The notes under the pieces are model-generated. The model did no database searches. It was not told where the DNA came from and worked only from the letters and a program-made list of their open reading frames with translations. Made by a program: the position numbers and the translations under genes. This document shows positions 36,458 to 45,092 of a stretch of DNA of 64,000 nt, piece by piece (the first letter of the stretch is position 1; each line of letters starts with the position of its first letter). The DNA is from Flavobacterium caeni (lineage in GTDB: Bacteria > Bacteroidota > Bacteroidia > Flavobacteriales > Flavobacteriaceae), in assembly GCF_900101895.1 (NCBI RefSeq), contig NZ_FMVF01000004.1:62001-126000 (forward strand), in the 5' to 3' direction.

Positions 36458-37464
36458 CAGTTGCGCGTCAGGGTAAAATAGCGCGTGCCGCTGCCGCCAC
36501 TCTCATAAACCATCTCGATTTGATTGGGGTCAAAAGCCGTTACCGTCCATGATTCGTCCAGTTCGTCAAGTGCCGACCCGCTGAATGTAAATTGTACTTT
36601 GCGCACACCCTCATCGTCGTAGCTCACCCAATTCCCGTTCACATTAGCCGATGCGCTGATGGCGGTTGCGTTGCCGTTGGTTTGGAACGCAAAGTCATAG
36701 CCGGCATAGTCGGCGGTCAAATCGGCTTCTCTGAAAAAGTAAGAAACAAACCATGTCCCTTGTGTCAGGATTTCTTCGAACGTCGACGGGTTCTGGTGCA
36801 CGGCGTTCAAACAGTCGACCGTAAAGTCGTCGATGAGCGCTTCGAGCCCAGCCGTATTTGTCACTTGGATCGGTTGGCCGTTGGGGTCAAATACCGTCAC
36901 GGGGTAATTCGGCGCGACGAGCACCGTGGTCCTTTGGGTTTTCACAAACTGATACAGCGCAGGTTTGCTGGCCAGGGTTACGGTTTGTGCCGTCTGGCTG
37001 ACGGTGTCGTAGGTCTTGATTTGCAGCGGATAGGCAAAAGCCAGGCAAGACAACTCAACCGACGGATGCGCCAGCGCCTTGACCGCATCGAATTGCGTTT
37101 GCGATGACACCGCTTGCTGGCTGTAATCGGGGAAAACGACCGTGACAGGAAACTGGATTTCGACAATGTCGGTATTGTTCGCGCTGGCGGCAAAAATCGC
37201 TCTTATCTGGCTGTAAGCCGAGGGGTCGTCAACCTGCACCCATTGGTCGTTGGCCACTACCGCATACGGACAAAGAATCGCAAAGCCGCTCGTACCGTCC
37301 ACAATGTTATCGGCTGCGGTCTCATATTGCGCCATACGCATCAGTTTGTTCTTGAGCGAGGCGTTGTTGTTCCAGTCTTTATCGGCGGGTCGGTTGACCT
37401 CGAGCGAATCGCTTCCGCAAGATGCGCAAAGCAAAAACAACAAATAAGCGACAAACGTTCTCAT
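36457..37464 (-). CDS. Two-domain lipoprotein divergent from ECF sigma factor
   Basis: A 335-residue lipoprotein from the ATG at 37464 (MRTFVAYLLFLLCASC, Cys16). The N-terminal domain (about 35-225) is beta-rich and not recognised; it contains GTSGFAILCPYAVV and FPVTVVFPD. The C-terminal domain (about 230-335) is the lipocalin-like repeat shared with the 162-residue lipoprotein at the end of the same operon. It faces the sigma/FecR/TonB-receptor genes across about 95 bases, so it may be a target or partner of that signalling system. Upstream in-frame codons are ignored because they precede the signal peptide. Confidence 0.68.
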   Translation of the reverse strand: MRTFVAYLLFLLCASCGSDSLEVNRPADKDWNNNASLKNKLMRMAQYETAADNIVDGTSGFAILCPYAVVANDQWVQVDDPSAYSQIRAIFAASANNTDIVEIQFPVTVVFPDYSQQAVSSQTQFDAVKALAHPSVELSCLAFAYPLQIKTYDTVSQTAQTVTLASKPALYQFVKTQRTTVLVAPNYPVTVFDPNGQPIQVTNTAGLEALIDDFTVDCLNAVHQNPSTFEEILTQGTWFVSYFFREADLTADYAGYDFAFQTNGNATAISASANVNGNWVSYDDEGVRKVQFTFSGSALDELDESWTVTAFDPNQIEMVYESGGSGTRYFTLTRN

Positions 37465-37543
37465 GGTTTTCGGTTTTCGGGAGTAAGACAAAATTTCTGG
37501 ACTCTTCCCTACCATCGAAAAAAAAATTTACTACTTTCATCGC

Positions 37544-37551
37544 CATATTTG
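37544..37551 (+). promoter_or_regulatory. Weak candidate -7 element for the ECF sigma gene
   Basis: CATATTTG differs from TAnnTTTG at one position and ends eight bases before the ATG at 37559, implying a leaderless or very short leader transcript. Confidence 0.25.
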
Positions 37552-37558
37552 CACCTCC

Positions 37559-38074
37559 ATGGAACCATCCGAAAAGAAAGGAATCTGCGACGAACCTGTG
37601 TTTACGCGGTTTTTTCAGACGCACGTCAAGGCGCTGCGCAACTTTTTGTATTTTCGTTTTGGCGATGCCGATGCCGCCGACGATATTGCGCAGGACGCCT
37701 TCGTCAAACTGTGGCAGCATTGTGCCGAGGTCCAGCACCCCAAGGCCTTCGTATACAAAGTGGCCCGCAATGCATCGATCAACCACGCGGCCAGCCAAAA
37801 GGTGGCGCTGCAATACGCGCAGCAAAAAAACGAAAGCACCGCCGATCATGTGAGCCCGGAATTCTTGATCGAACAGGACGAGTTCCAGCAAAAGCTCGAA
37901 CGCGCGCTCAACGGATTGACCCCTGCCCAACGTGAGGCTTTGCTGCTCAACCGCGTCGAAGGCAAGAAATACAGGGAAATAGCCGAAATGCTTGGCATCA
38001 GCATGAAGGCCGTAGAGAAAAGGATCCACGGGGCGCTGGTGTCGCTCGAGTCACAAATCGAAAATTTCAGGTAG
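37559..38074 (+). CDS. RNA polymerase ECF-type sigma factor (FecI-like)
   Basis: A 171-residue sigma-70 family protein. Region 2 includes FFQTHVKALRNFLYFRFGDADAADDIAQDAFVKLW (core DIAQDAFVKLW), and region 4 includes LTPAQREALLLNRVEGKKYREIAEMLGISMKAVEKRIHGAL with the helix-turn-helix. It directs polymerase to a small regulon, typically the neighbouring TonB receptor, when released by its FecR-type anti-sigma. The anti-sigma gene begins 43 bases downstream and the receptor after that, the classic Bacteroidota cell-surface signalling order. Confidence 0.95.
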   Translation: MEPSEKKGICDEPVFTRFFQTHVKALRNFLYFRFGDADAADDIAQDAFVKLWQHCAEVQHPKAFVYKVARNASINHAASQKVALQYAQQKNESTADHVSPEFLIEQDEFQQKLERALNGLTPAQREALLLNRVEGKKYREIAEMLGISMKAVEKRIHGALVSLESQIENFR

Positions 38075-38117
38075 GGTTTTTTGCCCTGCATTTGTCAACA
38101 CAACAAATAGGCTTAAC

Positions 38118-39017
38118 ATGGACAACGATACCCAATTGGCGCGATGGCTCGCGGGCGAACTCGACGCAGACGAGCTCGATGCGTTGCAAAAGGATCCGAA
38201 ATACGACAACTACGTGCGCATTCGCGAAAACCTTGACCGAATCGCCTCGCCGCAGTTCGATGCCAACAAGATGCTCCATGAAGTTTTGGCCCATGAAAAA
38301 GCATCGCCCAAAACGATCCCGCTGTACCGCCGCCGTTGGGTGCAGGTCGCGGCGGCAGTTGTGGTATTGTTGGGTGTGGCGGCGGCATGGTTCGCCCCAA
38401 CGACGCAAACGGCCGCAGCGGGGCAAACTTTGGCTTTTGTCTTGCCCGACCAGTCGCAAGTTCAGCTCAATGCGGGATCGACGGCCAGTTACGCCACCTG
38501 GAACTGGGAAAATGACCGCGGCGTATTGCTCGACGGAGAAGCCTATTTTAAGGTCGCCAAAGGCAAAAAGTTCACCGTTTTGACCGAGCGCGGCGCCGTG
38601 TCGGTGCTGGGTACACAATTCAACGTCCGACAGCGCGGCAACCGTATGGAAGTGGCCTGTTACGAAGGTCGCGTGTTGGTGACCTTCCACGAATCCGAAG
38701 CGATACTCGCGCGCGGTGAGCAAATTGCCATCGACGGTTCACGTATATGGCGGTCAAAAACCGATGCCGCCGGGCCCGCCTGGTTGCAGGACGAACTCGT
38801 GTTCAACCAACACAGCCTTGCCGACGTGGTGGCCGAAATCCAAAGACATTACGGCGTCAAGATCAACCTCGGGCACCAATCAACCCAATTGTTTTCGGGT
38901 GTGTTGCCGGGCGACAATATCGATGCGGCGTTGCAGATTGTTTGCGCGACGTTCCACCTCAAGCAAACCAAAACCGAAAAGGCGATTACCTTGACCGCTG
39001 CCGATGACCGTCCGTAA
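38118..39017 (+). CDS. FecR-family anti-sigma factor
   Basis: A 299-residue inner-membrane anti-sigma factor. Cytoplasmic N-terminal part (residues 1-72) with LARWLAGELDADELDAL, one transmembrane helix (about 76-92, VQVAAAVVVLLGVAAAW), the periplasmic FecR domain (about 100-200, QTLAFVLPDQSQVQLNAGS ... GEAYFKVA) and a C-terminal DUF4974/STN-like domain (FNQHSLADVVAEIQRHYGVKI). It holds the sigma factor inactive until signalled by the receptor's N-terminal domain. The stop overlaps the receptor start by 14 bases. Confidence 0.93.
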   Translation: MDNDTQLARWLAGELDADELDALQKDPKYDNYVRIRENLDRIASPQFDANKMLHEVLAHEKASPKTIPLYRRRWVQVAAAVVVLLGVAAAWFAPTTQTAAAGQTLAFVLPDQSQVQLNAGSTASYATWNWENDRGVLLDGEAYFKVAKGKKFTVLTERGAVSVLGTQFNVRQRGNRMEVACYEGRVLVTFHESEAILARGEQIAIDGSRIWRSKTDAAGPAWLQDELVFNQHSLADVVAEIQRHYGVKINLGHQSTQLFSGVLPGDNIDAALQIVCATFHLKQTKTEKAITLTAADDRP

Positions 39018-41493
39018 ACTATTGTTGTGGCTGATTTTGTTGCCGGTGTGTTGTTTTGCGCAATCGGACCAACCGCTCAAGCAACTTTTCGAGGATTTGG
39101 CGGCCCGACACCATGTGCGTTTCAGCTACATCGACGAAGAGCTGGTCGTGTACCGGCTTGAACCGCCGGCCAAAGAAATGCCGCTCGAAGAAAAACTCGA
39201 CTACATCACCCGCCATACCAGACTCATGATCAAGCAGGTGACGCAGGGCTACTACATGGTTTACAACGACAAACGGATGGACAAGCCCCTGTGCGGCTAC
39301 CTGATAGATGCCCAAACTGGGAAACCCATCGAAAATGCGGCCGTGAGTACCCAAGGCGTGACGGTAAGTTCCGATGCCCAAGGCTATTTTGAGCTCCCCG
39401 AACTGACCCCGCACGACATCCAGATCAAACACCTGAGCTATCAAGGCCGCGTCTTTCGTGCGCAAGCGCTTTACCGTACCGATTGTCCGCAAATCGCGCT
39501 CAACGCCGTGGCTGAAGTGTTGCAGGAAGTGGTTGCCGAACGCTACCTCGCCACCGGTATCTCGAAGGAGCCGTCGGGCAGCGTGGTGGTCAGACCCGGC
39601 AAATTCGGGATATTGCCTGGACTCACCGACCCCGATATTTTGCAGGCCATGCAACAGGTGCCGGGCATCGGCAGCATAGACGAAACGGTATCGAACATCA
39701 ATGTACGCGGTGGTACGCACGACCAGAACCTGTTTTTGTGGAACGGTATACGCGTATTCCAAACAGGTCATTTCTTTGGATTGATGTCGGCTTTCAATCC
39801 GTTGTTGGCCACCAAGATCACGTTGTCCAAGAACGGAAGTTCGGCTTTTTTTGGCGAGAGCGTTTCGTCGTTGGTCGATGTGTCGTCGCACACCTCGGTC
39901 CGCGACAGTTGTTACCACGTGATTGGGGTAGACATGCTCAACGCCAACTTCTACTCGAAAATTCGGCTGTCCAAGAACGCCACTTTGTTGGGCAGTGGGC
40001 GCAGGACGTTTACCGATATTTTCACTTCGCCCACTTTTCGTCGATACCAAGACCGCGTGTTCCAGCAAACGCCCGTCACCGATTGGGCACAGGCGCAAAC
40101 GGCCCGGCTCGATGTGGACACCGATTTTTATTTCTTCGATTTTTCGCTGCAATACCACCAGGTCATCGGCGATCGGCACGAACTGATTGTCGACGGAATC
40201 GGGATCGAGAACAGCGTCATCATCGAAGAAGCCGCCTTGACAGGCGAAAAGGAAAGCGATTTGAAGCAACGCAATTTTGGCGGAAGCATACAGTGGAAAA
40301 CCAATTGGGATGCAAGGCACCAATCGGAAATCCAAGCCCATGTGTCGTGGTACGATTTGCACGCCGACTCCGAAGATTTTACCGCGGGGCAAATGACGTG
40401 GCAGCGCAACCGCGTGACCAATGGCGGGCTTCGTTTGCGGCATACCTACCTTTTCGGCAACCATTCGGTGGGCGCGGGTTATCAGTTTGACGCCATCGAA
40501 CTGGAAAATGCCGATGCGGTCAACGAACCCTCATTTTCAAGGCAGGACAAACAATTTGCCGCCACGCACGTCGGGGTGGTCGAAGGCACTTTTGCATCGG
40601 ATTCGGGAAAGCGTTTGCTCAACGTAGGATTGCGGGGCAACTATTTCGAAAAGTTCGGGTTGTTGCGCATCGAGCCACGTTTGGCGTTTACACAGGTGTT
40701 GTCGTCCAAAGTAAAGCTCGAAGTGCTGGCCGAGCAAAAAAGCCAATCGCTTTCGCAGGTGATCGACCGTCAGCAGGATTTTCTGGGGATCGAAAAACGC
40801 CGATGGGTGCTGGCCAACCAAACGAACGTACCGTTGCAAAAAAGCACGCAGGCATCGCTCGGGTTGACCTATCAGTACAACCGCTGGCTGGTGACGCTCG
40901 ATAATTTTTACAAACGCGTTTCGGGGATTACCGCACACAGTCAGGGTTTTCGCAACCAGTTCGAATACACCGATGCGTTGGGCGAATACCGCGTGTTGGG
41001 TTCGGAGTTGCTCGTGCAAAAGAGCTTCAAGCGTTTCTACAGCTGGATTTCTTACAGTTACAACCACAACCGTTGCAGTTTCGATGCGCTGGCCCCCGAA
41101 GAGTTCAGGAGTAATTTTGATCTAACGCATGCTGTGGCTTGGGCCGGAACCTACGAATGGAAACGGTTGCGCGTGGCCATCGGGACCAAATGGCATACAG
41201 GTGCACCATTTACGGCGCCGCAAAGTATGGATGCATCGGCAAATACCATCGTATACGACAGGCCCAACAACCAGAACCTGGGCGACTATTTTCAGGTGAA
41301 TGTGTCGGCTTCGCACCGATGGGATTGGCGCGGCATGCGGTTGGTGGCCAGCGGTTCGGTGCTCAACGTGCTCGACCATCAAAACGTATTGGCCCGGTTT
41401 TACAGGATCAATACCGCCAACGGCGCGTTGGAACAAGTAGATGTCCTGGGTTTGGGTGCTACGGTAAACGCGGGATTAAAGGTGTACTTCTAA
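39004..41493 (+). CDS. TonB-dependent receptor with N-terminal STN signalling domain
   Basis: An 829-residue outer-membrane transducer. After the signal peptide (about 1-19) comes an STN domain (about 22-85, QLFEDLAARHHVRFSYIDEE ... MIKQVTQGYYMVYND), which contacts the FecR-type anti-sigma, then a carboxypeptidase-regulatory-like domain (CGYLIDAQTGKPIENAAVS), the plug (about 195-300, VPGIGSIDETVSNINVRGG) and the barrel. No SusD partner is adjacent, so it is not a standard glycan pair. Ligand unknown. The stop is nine bases from the convergent gene at 41502. Confidence 0.93.
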   Translation: MTVRKLLLWLILLPVCCFAQSDQPLKQLFEDLAARHHVRFSYIDEELVVYRLEPPAKEMPLEEKLDYITRHTRLMIKQVTQGYYMVYNDKRMDKPLCGYLIDAQTGKPIENAAVSTQGVTVSSDAQGYFELPELTPHDIQIKHLSYQGRVFRAQALYRTDCPQIALNAVAEVLQEVVAERYLATGISKEPSGSVVVRPGKFGILPGLTDPDILQAMQQVPGIGSIDETVSNINVRGGTHDQNLFLWNGIRVFQTGHFFGLMSAFNPLLATKITLSKNGSSAFFGESVSSLVDVSSHTSVRDSCYHVIGVDMLNANFYSKIRLSKNATLLGSGRRTFTDIFTSPTFRRYQDRVFQQTPVTDWAQAQTARLDVDTDFYFFDFSLQYHQVIGDRHELIVDGIGIENSVIIEEAALTGEKESDLKQRNFGGSIQWKTNWDARHQSEIQAHVSWYDLHADSEDFTAGQMTWQRNRVTNGGLRLRHTYLFGNHSVGAGYQFDAIELENADAVNEPSFSRQDKQFAATHVGVVEGTFASDSGKRLLNVGLRGNYFEKFGLLRIEPRLAFTQVLSSKVKLEVLAEQKSQSLSQVIDRQQDFLGIEKRRWVLANQTNVPLQKSTQASLGLTYQYNRWLVTLDNFYKRVSGITAHSQGFRNQFEYTDALGEYRVLGSELLVQKSFKRFYSWISYSYNHNRCSFDALAPEEFRSNFDLTHAVAWAGTYEWKRLRVAIGTKWHTGAPFTAPQSMDASANTIVYDRPNNQNLGDYFQVNVSASHRWDWRGMRLVASGSVLNVLDHQNVLARFYRINTANGALEQVDVLGLGATVNAGLKVYF

Positions 41494-41501
41494 GCGGGCA
41501 G

Positions 41502-41813
41502 TCAGTTCAACGACTTGAGTTTGGCGCGCAACACATGGATCAACTGGATGCAAAAAAACCGTTCCTGCGGACTGATCGCGATTTTTACCGCACCATGGTC
41601 GCGCGTTTCGATGTTGAGGTTGTGGTGGATTTCATGTGAGCGCAGCAATTGGTCGACCAATCCCCTAAGATAGCCGCTTTTGCGTTTCGAGATGTGGATT
41701 TTTGCGATGTTTTGCAACGCGATGTGCAGGTGCGTCTTCCCACAATGGATACACACTTCGTCTTTTTCAAGCGCAACGTACGGGTTATGTTCGAGAGCTG
41801 GTTTCATCGCCAC
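41502..41813 (-). CDS. Small CxxC-containing hypothetical protein
   Basis: A 103-residue soluble protein. Residues 22-26 read IHCGK after VC, giving a CxxC motif that could bind metal, followed by HLHIALQNIAKIHISKRK and a positively charged middle; the C-terminal half looks beta/alpha mixed (AVKIAISPQERFFCIQLI). No family recognised. Two start codons (residues 1 and 3) are possible. Convergent with the TonB receptor gene and codirectional with the vsr gene. Confidence 0.6.
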   Translation of the reverse strand: MAMKPALEHNPYVALEKDEVCIHCGKTHLHIALQNIAKIHISKRKSGYLRGLVDQLLRSHEIHHNLNIETRDHGAVKIAISPQERFFCIQLIHVLRAKLKSLN

Positions 41814-41925
41814 AAGGATAGAAGGCGAAAATAGTGCAATTGTATTTTCGGGTGTTGCAAGATTTTGTGTTGGTTGTTATAATATTTCTACATTAAAGAG
41901 ACGCAATATCCACCAAACGAATAGG

Positions 41926-42474
41926 TTATCGGTTCTTTTTTCTTCTTTTCGGAGCCGAATCGTAAGACCATGATGGTTCGGCGGCTTGCGGCCAATCGGC
42001 CATCTGCAGATAATTCCCAGACGGCAGCTTGACGGCACTGTCTTGGAATTGAACCAGCCGTTGCTTTTGTTCGATCGCCTCGCCAATGATCCGCATCACT
42101 TTGGGCAAACTTTTTTTGATGTCTTCGCTCCAAAAGCGCAGCACCGTCCAGCCCTGACGGGTGAGGTAGGCGTTGACTTCCCGGTCGCGTGCCCTATTGC
42201 GTAGTATTTTCTTTTCCCAGAACTCGGCATTGGATTTAGGTCGTTTTGCGGTATCGTCCCATGACTTCCCGTGAAAGAATTCACTGTCGACAAAAACCGC
42301 GATCTTGGTTTTTTTGAACGACAAATCGGGGGTTCCAAAAATGGTCTTGTTGTGTTTGCGGTAACGGTATCCCCGAAGCCAAAGCGCCCGTGCCAACGCC
42401 ACCTCGGGCTTGGTGTTTTTGCCTTTGATCTTGCCCATGAGTTTCGAGCGTTGGGCGGGAGTGAGCTTGTCCAT
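41926..42474 (-). CDS. vsr: Very-short-patch repair endonuclease (Vsr family)
   Basis: A 182-residue nuclease that nicks DNA at T:G mismatches left by deamination of 5-methylcytosine. The opening MDKLTPAQRSKLMGKIKGKN, the FGTPDLSF metal-binding aspartate, the VDSEFFHG motif (family VDGxFWHG) and the NRARDREVNAYLTRQGWTVLRFW segment are typical. Standard members are about 130-160 residues; here about 45 additional C-terminal residues end in a basic KRRKKNR tail. No cytosine methyltransferase gene is adjacent, so its partner must lie elsewhere or be lost. The ATG at 42474 begins the conserved part; upstream in-frame codons are not conserved. Confidence 0.9.
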   Translation of the reverse strand: MDKLTPAQRSKLMGKIKGKNTKPEVALARALWLRGYRYRKHNKTIFGTPDLSFKKTKIAVFVDSEFFHGKSWDDTAKRPKSNAEFWEKKILRNRARDREVNAYLTRQGWTVLRFWSEDIKKSLPKVMRIIGEAIEQKQRLVQFQDSAVKLPSGNYLQMADWPQAAEPSWSYDSAPKRRKKNR

Positions 42475-42580
42475 ATCGCAGGTTAAAACTACGCATTTTT
42501 TTGCAAATGGCCGCCTGCAAACGGGAAGCGGTATGACGCGGCCGGTTTGTAACTTTACTCGAAAATTAAATACCAAAAAC

Positions 42581-43600
42581 ATGAAAAAACTGTCCCTTAT
42601 CGCCCGCGCCCAAATGATCCCGGGCTTTACGGAGTTCCACGAACGCATCGTGCAAAGCATCGTCATCGCAGGCAAAAGCCAAAGCCTGGTCAAAAGCTAC
42701 GAACGTCATTTGGCCATGGCCGCGCTTCGGTTCGGATGCGTGCCTACCGAGGTTTCGCTCGAAGACATCCAACGCTACCTGTATGAGGTCAAGATCCAGT
42801 TCCCCACGGCCAGCGAAGCCTATTTCAAATTCACCGTCTACAGCCTGCGCTACGCCTACAAGTTGCAGGGGATGACCCACATGCACCTGGCCATGCCGTC
42901 CATCAAACACCAAAAGAAACTGCCCGTGGTGCTCAGCAAGCCCGAGATGCGCAAAATGCTCGAAACGCCCAAATGGCTCAAGCACCGTTTGCTGCTTTCG
43001 CTTTTGTACGGTTGCGGTTTGCGGTGTATGGAAGTGCGCAATTTGCGGCTCGTCGATTTGGACTTCGATCGCAAGATGCTCCACGTTCGGCAGGGCAAGG
43101 GCAAGCGCGACCGGTATGTTCCGCTGGCGCAAAACCTCATGACGTTACTCGAGGAATACATCGGCAAGAACCGCCCCAAGGATTACCTGTTTCACGGCAA
43201 ATCGAACCGCAATGTGTTTTACAGCAAGTATTCGCAACGCGGCATCCAGTGGATCGTCAGGCAAGTAGCCACCAAAGCCGGAATCCAAAAACCCGTCAGC
43301 GTCCACACGCTGCGCCATACTTTTGCCACGCACCTGCTCGAAGACGGGCTCGACATCGTGAGCATCAAAGAACTGCTCGGCCATTCGCGTATCGAAACCA
43401 CGATGGTGTACCTGCATGTGGTACAGCCCGAGCGCAAGCGCGTGTTCAGTCCGCTCGACACGTTGTATGGCGCACGGCCCGTTACGGGAAATGTTGCGCA
43501 ACCGCACGCCTTTGTTTGTCCGGCGCTCAAACTCCTCGATGCGCAAAAGCACGCCGCGCTATCGATACAAAACCTGAAAGAAACCCATGAAATGGTATAA
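42581..43600 (+). CDS. Tyrosine recombinase/integrase
   Basis: A 339-residue site-specific recombinase. The N-terminal SAM-like domain (about 18-105) is followed by the catalytic domain with the full set R148, H242, R245, H268 and nucleophile Y277 (HTLRHTFATHLLE and LGHSRIETTMVYLHV). A 60-residue tail follows the tyrosine. Proteins like this occur in Bacteroidota beside IS91-like transposases or as relatives of integron integrases, but no transposase gene is seen here. It is divergent from vsr (106 bases apart). Its substrate site is unknown; a terminator hairpin lies about 180 bases downstream. Confidence 0.9.
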   Translation: MKKLSLIARAQMIPGFTEFHERIVQSIVIAGKSQSLVKSYERHLAMAALRFGCVPTEVSLEDIQRYLYEVKIQFPTASEAYFKFTVYSLRYAYKLQGMTHMHLAMPSIKHQKKLPVVLSKPEMRKMLETPKWLKHRLLLSLLYGCGLRCMEVRNLRLVDLDFDRKMLHVRQGKGKRDRYVPLAQNLMTLLEEYIGKNRPKDYLFHGKSNRNVFYSKYSQRGIQWIVRQVATKAGIQKPVSVHTLRHTFATHLLEDGLDIVSIKELLGHSRIETTMVYLHVVQPERKRVFSPLDTLYGARPVTGNVAQPHAFVCPALKLLDAQKHAALSIQNLKETHEMV

Positions 43601-43777
43601 CATATGCGGCTCCGTCTAAACGTAACTTTACGCTATCCCAGCCAAAGATGACGGGTCGTCAGGCGCGTCGGGGAAGCCGTAACAGGGACCAACACTTTCC
43701 ACCCGTTCGTGTTGATGACAACCCCAACGCCGGCGCTAATGCGGAATCCGGTCGTGCTACCCGGCGTTTTTGGGAGC
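43601..43777. other. Non-coding stretch after the recombinase
   Basis: Region between the recombinase stop and its terminator. It begins with ATATGCGGCTCCG and a run TAAACGTAACTTTACG that could be a recombination or element-end sequence. No transposase or other gene can be recognised in either strand. Confidence 0.3.
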
Positions 43778-43803
43778 AAAGTCCTTTCGGGGACTTTTTT
43801 TTA
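43778..43803 (+). terminator. Rho-independent terminator after the recombinase region
   Basis: Stem AAAGTCC/GGACTTT with loop TTTCGG and a run of eight Ts. Confidence 0.75.
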
Positions 43804-43860
43804 TGGCGTGGCGGCAAAGCTTATTTGGAATGGGTCGCCATCGCGCTGTTGGCATAACGG

Positions 43861-45033
43861 TTAAAAAGCGGGGATGTTTTTCTTGTATTCGCTGGGCGAC
43901 ATCCCCATCTTTTGCTTAAAAATACGGTTGAAGCTCGCCTTCGACTGGAAACCGCAATCGTAGGCGATACCCATCAGCGTGTATTTCTCGGCATCGGGCG
44001 TGGCCAGTCTTTCGACCACTTCACGTACGCGGTATTCGTTGACAAAGTTGTAAAAATTGGTGTGCAAGTGCTGGTTCAGCAAATCGGAGAGTTTCTTGGT
44101 GCCGATGCCCAACGAATCGGCGAGTTCGCCCAATCCCAACGCCTCGTTGAGATACGGTTTTTGCGTTTCCATCACATGCAATAACTTGGTCTTGAAGGCT
44201 TCGATTTCAGATTCAGAATAGCCGTCGAGCGCGCGCAAGGGTGTTTTTGGCGTCGATGTTGGCGTTGTTTCGAAGCCCGTCGGTTCGTTCTTCTCCAATC
44301 GGTTGAGCAAAAAATCGGGCAGCAGAATATGCGATTGGAACATGCCTTTGTAGCCCAGATAGCTGAAGAGCGCGACAAACGAAAAGGCGATCAAGGTGCC
44401 AATGTTCCACGGAATCATCGGGAAATAAAATTCGTAAAAAGTACACAGCGTATCGAAAACCACGATCAACGCAAGCCCCCACAACAAATGGCGGTACCAG
44501 CTCAAATCGTGGCGTTCGGCCGCCGAATTCTCGCGCACCAATCCAGCGATACGGGTGTGCAATCGCAGCGAAAAATAGATGTACGTCAGGAAAAAAACAT
44601 TCTCGGGCAGGTTGATCCAATAGTCGTGGTTGGCGTACCAGTCGCCGAAGTCCCTACAATACGGCGTGGCGATACTCAGCGCCAACGGCAACGAAACCAA
44701 AAGCCAAACGAGCGCATAAGGGATCAAATGCAGGTACAGACGCTTGAGGAAAAGTGCGGGCGGCAACACGAGCGATTGCAACAAAAAGTACAGCATCGGG
44801 CCCAAAATAAAACCCATACCGTGCCCGAACAGCACCGCTATGGCACCCAAAACGCGCGAACGGTGCAGGAACGAATAGTAGTAAAGCAGGAAAAAAAACG
44901 CGCTCGCAAAAAAAACGATCAGCAAGCGTCGCGTTACCGTGGGCTTCGATTTGACGAGCAAAAGCACGCTCATGGCCAAAAAGGCCATTCCGGCAATCAG
45001 GATGAAATCTGCAAACATCGCCCAGTTTTCCAT
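43861..45033 (-). CDS. AraC-family transcriptional regulator with N-terminal multi-helix membrane domain
   Basis: A 390-residue regulator. Residues 1-230 contain about seven hydrophobic helices (for example FADFILIAGMAFLAMSVLLL and GHGMGFILGPMLYFLLQSL). The C-terminal 110 residues form an AraC double HTH: LGELADSLGIGTKKLSDLL and YTLMGIAYDCGFQSKASFNRIFKQKMGMSPSEYKK. This architecture senses a signal in the membrane and is common in Bacteroidota. Target unknown. The ATG at 45033 is used because it begins the first helix; the upstream extension is 12 codons. Confidence 0.88.
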   Translation of the reverse strand: MENWAMFADFILIAGMAFLAMSVLLLVKSKPTVTRRLLIVFFASAFFFLLYYYSFLHRSRVLGAIAVLFGHGMGFILGPMLYFLLQSLVLPPALFLKRLYLHLIPYALVWLLVSLPLALSIATPYCRDFGDWYANHDYWINLPENVFFLTYIYFSLRLHTRIAGLVRENSAAERHDLSWYRHLLWGLALIVVFDTLCTFYEFYFPMIPWNIGTLIAFSFVALFSYLGYKGMFQSHILLPDFLLNRLEKNEPTGFETTPTSTPKTPLRALDGYSESEIEAFKTKLLHVMETQKPYLNEALGLGELADSLGIGTKKLSDLLNQHLHTNFYNFVNEYRVREVVERLATPDAEKYTLMGIAYDCGFQSKASFNRIFKQKMGMSPSEYKKNIPAF

Positions 45034-45092
45034 AAGCCGAAAAGTAGGGTATAATCGCAAGAAATACAAACCGATGGCCGGAAAATGTGCCG

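Noticed and set aside
39019..40464. Minus-strand frame of about 480 codons
   Set aside because: Antisense to the TonB receptor with intact STN and plug domains; no motif of its own.
43648..43857. 69-codon plus-strand frame after the recombinase
   Set aside because: It reads through the terminator hairpin and shows no conserved pattern.
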